A stretch of DNA of 64,000 bases, from NCBI RefSeq assembly GCF_900100665.1, contig NZ_FNCS01000012.1, positions 24,225-88,224 on the forward strand. Reading direction: 5' to 3'. The translations under genes and the position numbers were made by a program. Of the stretch, positions 62,457 to 64,000 are shown piece after piece. The stretch is from Pelagibacterium luteolum. GTDB taxonomy: Bacteria; Pseudomonadota; Alphaproteobacteria; Rhizobiales; Devosiaceae. Below the pieces are notes generated by a model. That model made no database searches. It saw only the letters and a program-made list of their open reading frames with translations, and had not been told where the DNA came from. Position 1 is the first letter of the stretch. Every line of letters starts with the position of its first letter.

Positions 62457-62690
62457 ATGGACAGGACGTTTCAACAAGAAGTCGAATCCGCGCTGGAGAG
62501 CCTCGCAACCGACCGCAATGGGTTGGCACGCCGGTTGGGATTGGCCGTAGGATCGCTCAGAGCCTGAGAAAATCGCGGCGCGCCGCCCTATGCCCGACTT
62601 GTACTCGCCGCTCTGGTGGCCGGGCTTGATCTGGCGGAAATCCTCGCCTGCGAGCGTCGATCCAACCGCCGGTCGTCCAACGTCAACTAG
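62457..62690 (+). pseudogene. Small ORF with one internal stop
   Basis: From ATG 62457 (MDRTFQQEVESALESLATDRNGL) the frame stops at TGA 62565-62567 after 36 codons, then continues in the same frame ENRGAPPYARLVLAALVAGLDLAEILACERRS to TAG 62690. The two halves together look like one small helical protein of about 77 aa. One base change at the stop would restore it. No family was recognised; it may be a vestigial gene in a decaying region. Confidence 0.4.
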
Positions 62691-62752
62691 CTCCAAATAT
62701 CGATCCGCCTGCTCGGCAACATCTCTGCGGCTAGGCGGTCAGGGCGGATCGA

Positions 62753-63573
62753 TATGCCATCCACTACATCGACCTCGACAGGTTCAAGTTCGTCAACGAT
62801 CCGCTCGGCCATCCGGCGGGGCCCCGCTGTGCGACTGGTCGGCGCCCGCCTTATAAAGCTGTGCGCGGACGAGGGCCTTGTTGCGCGCTTCGACGGCGAC
62901 GAATTCGTCGGAATGCAAGCGGAGTTCGACAAAATGTCGCCGGAAAGCATGGCGCGCCGCCTCGTCGACCTCTTGTCGCGGACGTACATCATCGAAGGGC
63001 GTTCGGTGAATGTCTGAGCCAGCCTCGGCGTGGCCATGGGCGACGCGGGCTCGGATGTTTCCGAAACATCTCGAACGCCGATCTGGCGCTCTATGCGGCC
63101 AAACGGGGCGGCCGCAGCTGTCATCGATTTTTTCGATCCATGCATGAAAGACGCGGTGGAGGCGCGCCGGGGCTTGGAAAGCGCCTTGCGCGCCGCGCTG
63201 GCGCTTGAGGTGTTCAGTCTTGTCTACCAACCGCAGGTCGACCTTGCGACCGCAACCGTGACGGGCTTCGAAGCTCTGCTTCGGTGGACCCGTTCGGACC
63301 GAACGGCGGTGACCCCGGCCAGTTTCATAACGTTGGCCGAGGCAATAGGCCGGATGCCGGCGATCGGCGAATGGGTGCTGCGAACGGCGACGCGCGATGC
63401 AGCATCCTAGAACGGAACGCTGTCCGGTCTCGGTCAATATCCCGCCCCTGCAGTTCAAAGATGCAAAGCTTGCCGAAACGGTCCTGTCGGCCGTCGCTTC
63501 GTCCGGCCTCGCGCCGTCGCGGCTCGATCTGGAGATCACCGAAGGCACGCTCCTCGACAACTGCCGCCATTAG
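62753..63573 (+). pseudogene. Degraded GGDEF-EAL (cyclic di-GMP) gene
   Basis: Fragments of one protein appear in changing frames: DLDRFKFVNDPLGHPAG and LVARFDGDEFVG (GGDEF domain, active site decayed), an in-frame TGA at 63015, ASLGVAMGDAGSD, ADLALYAAKRGGR in another frame, then LVYQPQVDLATATVTGFEALLRW (EAL domain) stopped by TAG at 63408, and SVNIPPLQFKDAKLAETVL with LEITEGTLL in a third frame. The N-terminus and EAL C-terminus are missing. At least three frame changes and two stops make it non-functional. Confidence 0.85.
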
Positions 63574-63622
63574 CGTGAATGACCGCTTCTGGGCGCAGGC
63601 AAAGCTGGCATCTACGACCGAC

Positions 63623-64000
63623 ATGGTGAAGGTTTTCGGGTGCCGGCCATCGCCCGTTCATTCTGCCCATGTCGGGGAAGAGCGGGAAATTCACTATCGT
63701 TGGCATCCCTATTTCGAACGGAAGGTAACCGTTCGGCAGGTTCAACAGCGGGCCACGGGACAGTTTCTGAGAGTTGACGGTCCCTCTGGCACCATCATCT
63801 CGATTCCTGGCTGGATGGTGGATCCCCTGATCTGTGCAGAAATGAGGATTGGCGCGCCGCAGGTTGATCTTGCGGCCCTGTCAGATCTCAAGAGACTGGT
63901 CACGCCGACTTCTGTTCCCACACACTCCCCGGGCGAAAATGGAATCGCAAGGGAGGAAGTCGATGAAACAGCACAACGCGCCTGCTCCGACCGCGGGCAG
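63623..64000 (+). CDS. IS-associated ORF (DUF5372/Y4bD-like), partial at right edge
   Basis: An open frame from ATG 63623 (or GTG 63575) runs off the window. It reads PVHSAHVGEEREIHYRWHPY, then KVTVRQVQQRATGQFLRVDG and IISIPGWMVDPLICAEMRIG, ending in QVDLAALSDLKRLV and a polar tail. I associate this pattern with the small Y4bD/Y4pK-type proteins encoded beside recombinase genes in rhizobial insertion elements. It would place another mobile element at the window end. The assignment is from memory of the family and not verified. Confidence 0.65.
   Translation, partial: MVKVFGCRPSPVHSAHVGEEREIHYRWHPYFERKVTVRQVQQRATGQFLRVDGPSGTIISIPGWMVDPLICAEMRIGAPQVDLAALSDLKRLVTPTSVPTHSPGENGIAREEVDETAQRACSDRGQ

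Noticed and set aside
63721..63800. TCCCTCTGGCACCAT near the right edge as a possible right attachment copy of the tRNA-Phe end
   Set aside because: It matches the tRNA 3' sequence only partly, with mismatches inside the core, and falls inside an IS-associated reading frame.
1..64000. CRISPR arrays, rRNA genes, plasmid or phage replication origins
   Set aside because: No regularly spaced long direct repeats, rRNA-like sequence, or replication initiator genes were seen.

Overview
The window reads as an alphaproteobacterial chromosome, most likely order Hyphomicrobiales and plausibly a Devosia/Pelagibacterium-type organism. Supporting signs are a condensing 5-aminolevulinate synthase (hemA) with an FNR/FixK-like box, a class I lysyl-tRNA synthetase, the gene order murA - DUF2948 - hisD - UPF0262 - low-molecular-weight phosphatase - infA - maf - yacG, a PodJ-like polarity protein, and high GC (one sampled core line counted 38/60). 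The family-level placement is inference.

Core part, 1-43174. In order: a membrane glycosyltransferase, an orphan solute-binding protein, TerB, lysK, an S24 regulator, DUF952-pyrD, a MATE exporter, an SDR, DUF6460, the ligase-associated helicase with PdeM, a TauE/TIGR02186 pair, the PodJ-like protein, MerR and LuxR-type regulators, a VOC/TetR pair with a double palindromic operator, a hybrid histidine kinase, mscL, a FixJ-like regulator whose phospho-acceptor Asp is replaced by Asn, a MarR/DUF1428/GST unit with a perfect 16-bp palindrome, a class D beta-lactamase behind hemA, an OmpA-like lipoprotein, an L,D-transpeptidase, tex, three small secreted proteins, tRNA-Thr, and the murA-to-yacG housekeeping block. 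In that block UPF0262 and the phosphatase are fused into one reading frame.

Accessory part, 43175-64000. It begins directly after an intact tRNA-Phe. A lower-GC island (47% in one sampled line) carries a tyrosine recombinase preceded by helically phased TAGCAC/AAGCAC repeats. It then holds an unrecognised 252-aa protein translationally coupled to an N6-adenine DNA methyltransferase whose frame is broken at a run of eight G, and a second, catalytic-domain-only recombinase. This two-gene unit is the best candidate for an undescribed, possibly phase-variable modification or defence system.

Beyond the island lies a mosaic: an alpha/beta hydrolase, a LysE exporter with one internal stop, a cupin, and a LysR gene and an IS110 transposase that truncate each other. 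Next comes a high-GC dabB-dabA inorganic-carbon accumulation operon with DUF6671 and a small downstream gene, and a divergent LysR gene with a T-N11-A palindrome. After that come an OxyR-like regulator without the usual cysteines, a YdcH-like gene, a TerC transporter with two leader hairpins, an ExoD-like protein, a decayed GGDEF-EAL gene, and the start of an IS-associated ORF at the right edge.

Limits: everything was read by eye. Family names rest on remembered motifs and not on searches, and no right attachment site for the tRNA-Phe island was found in the window.
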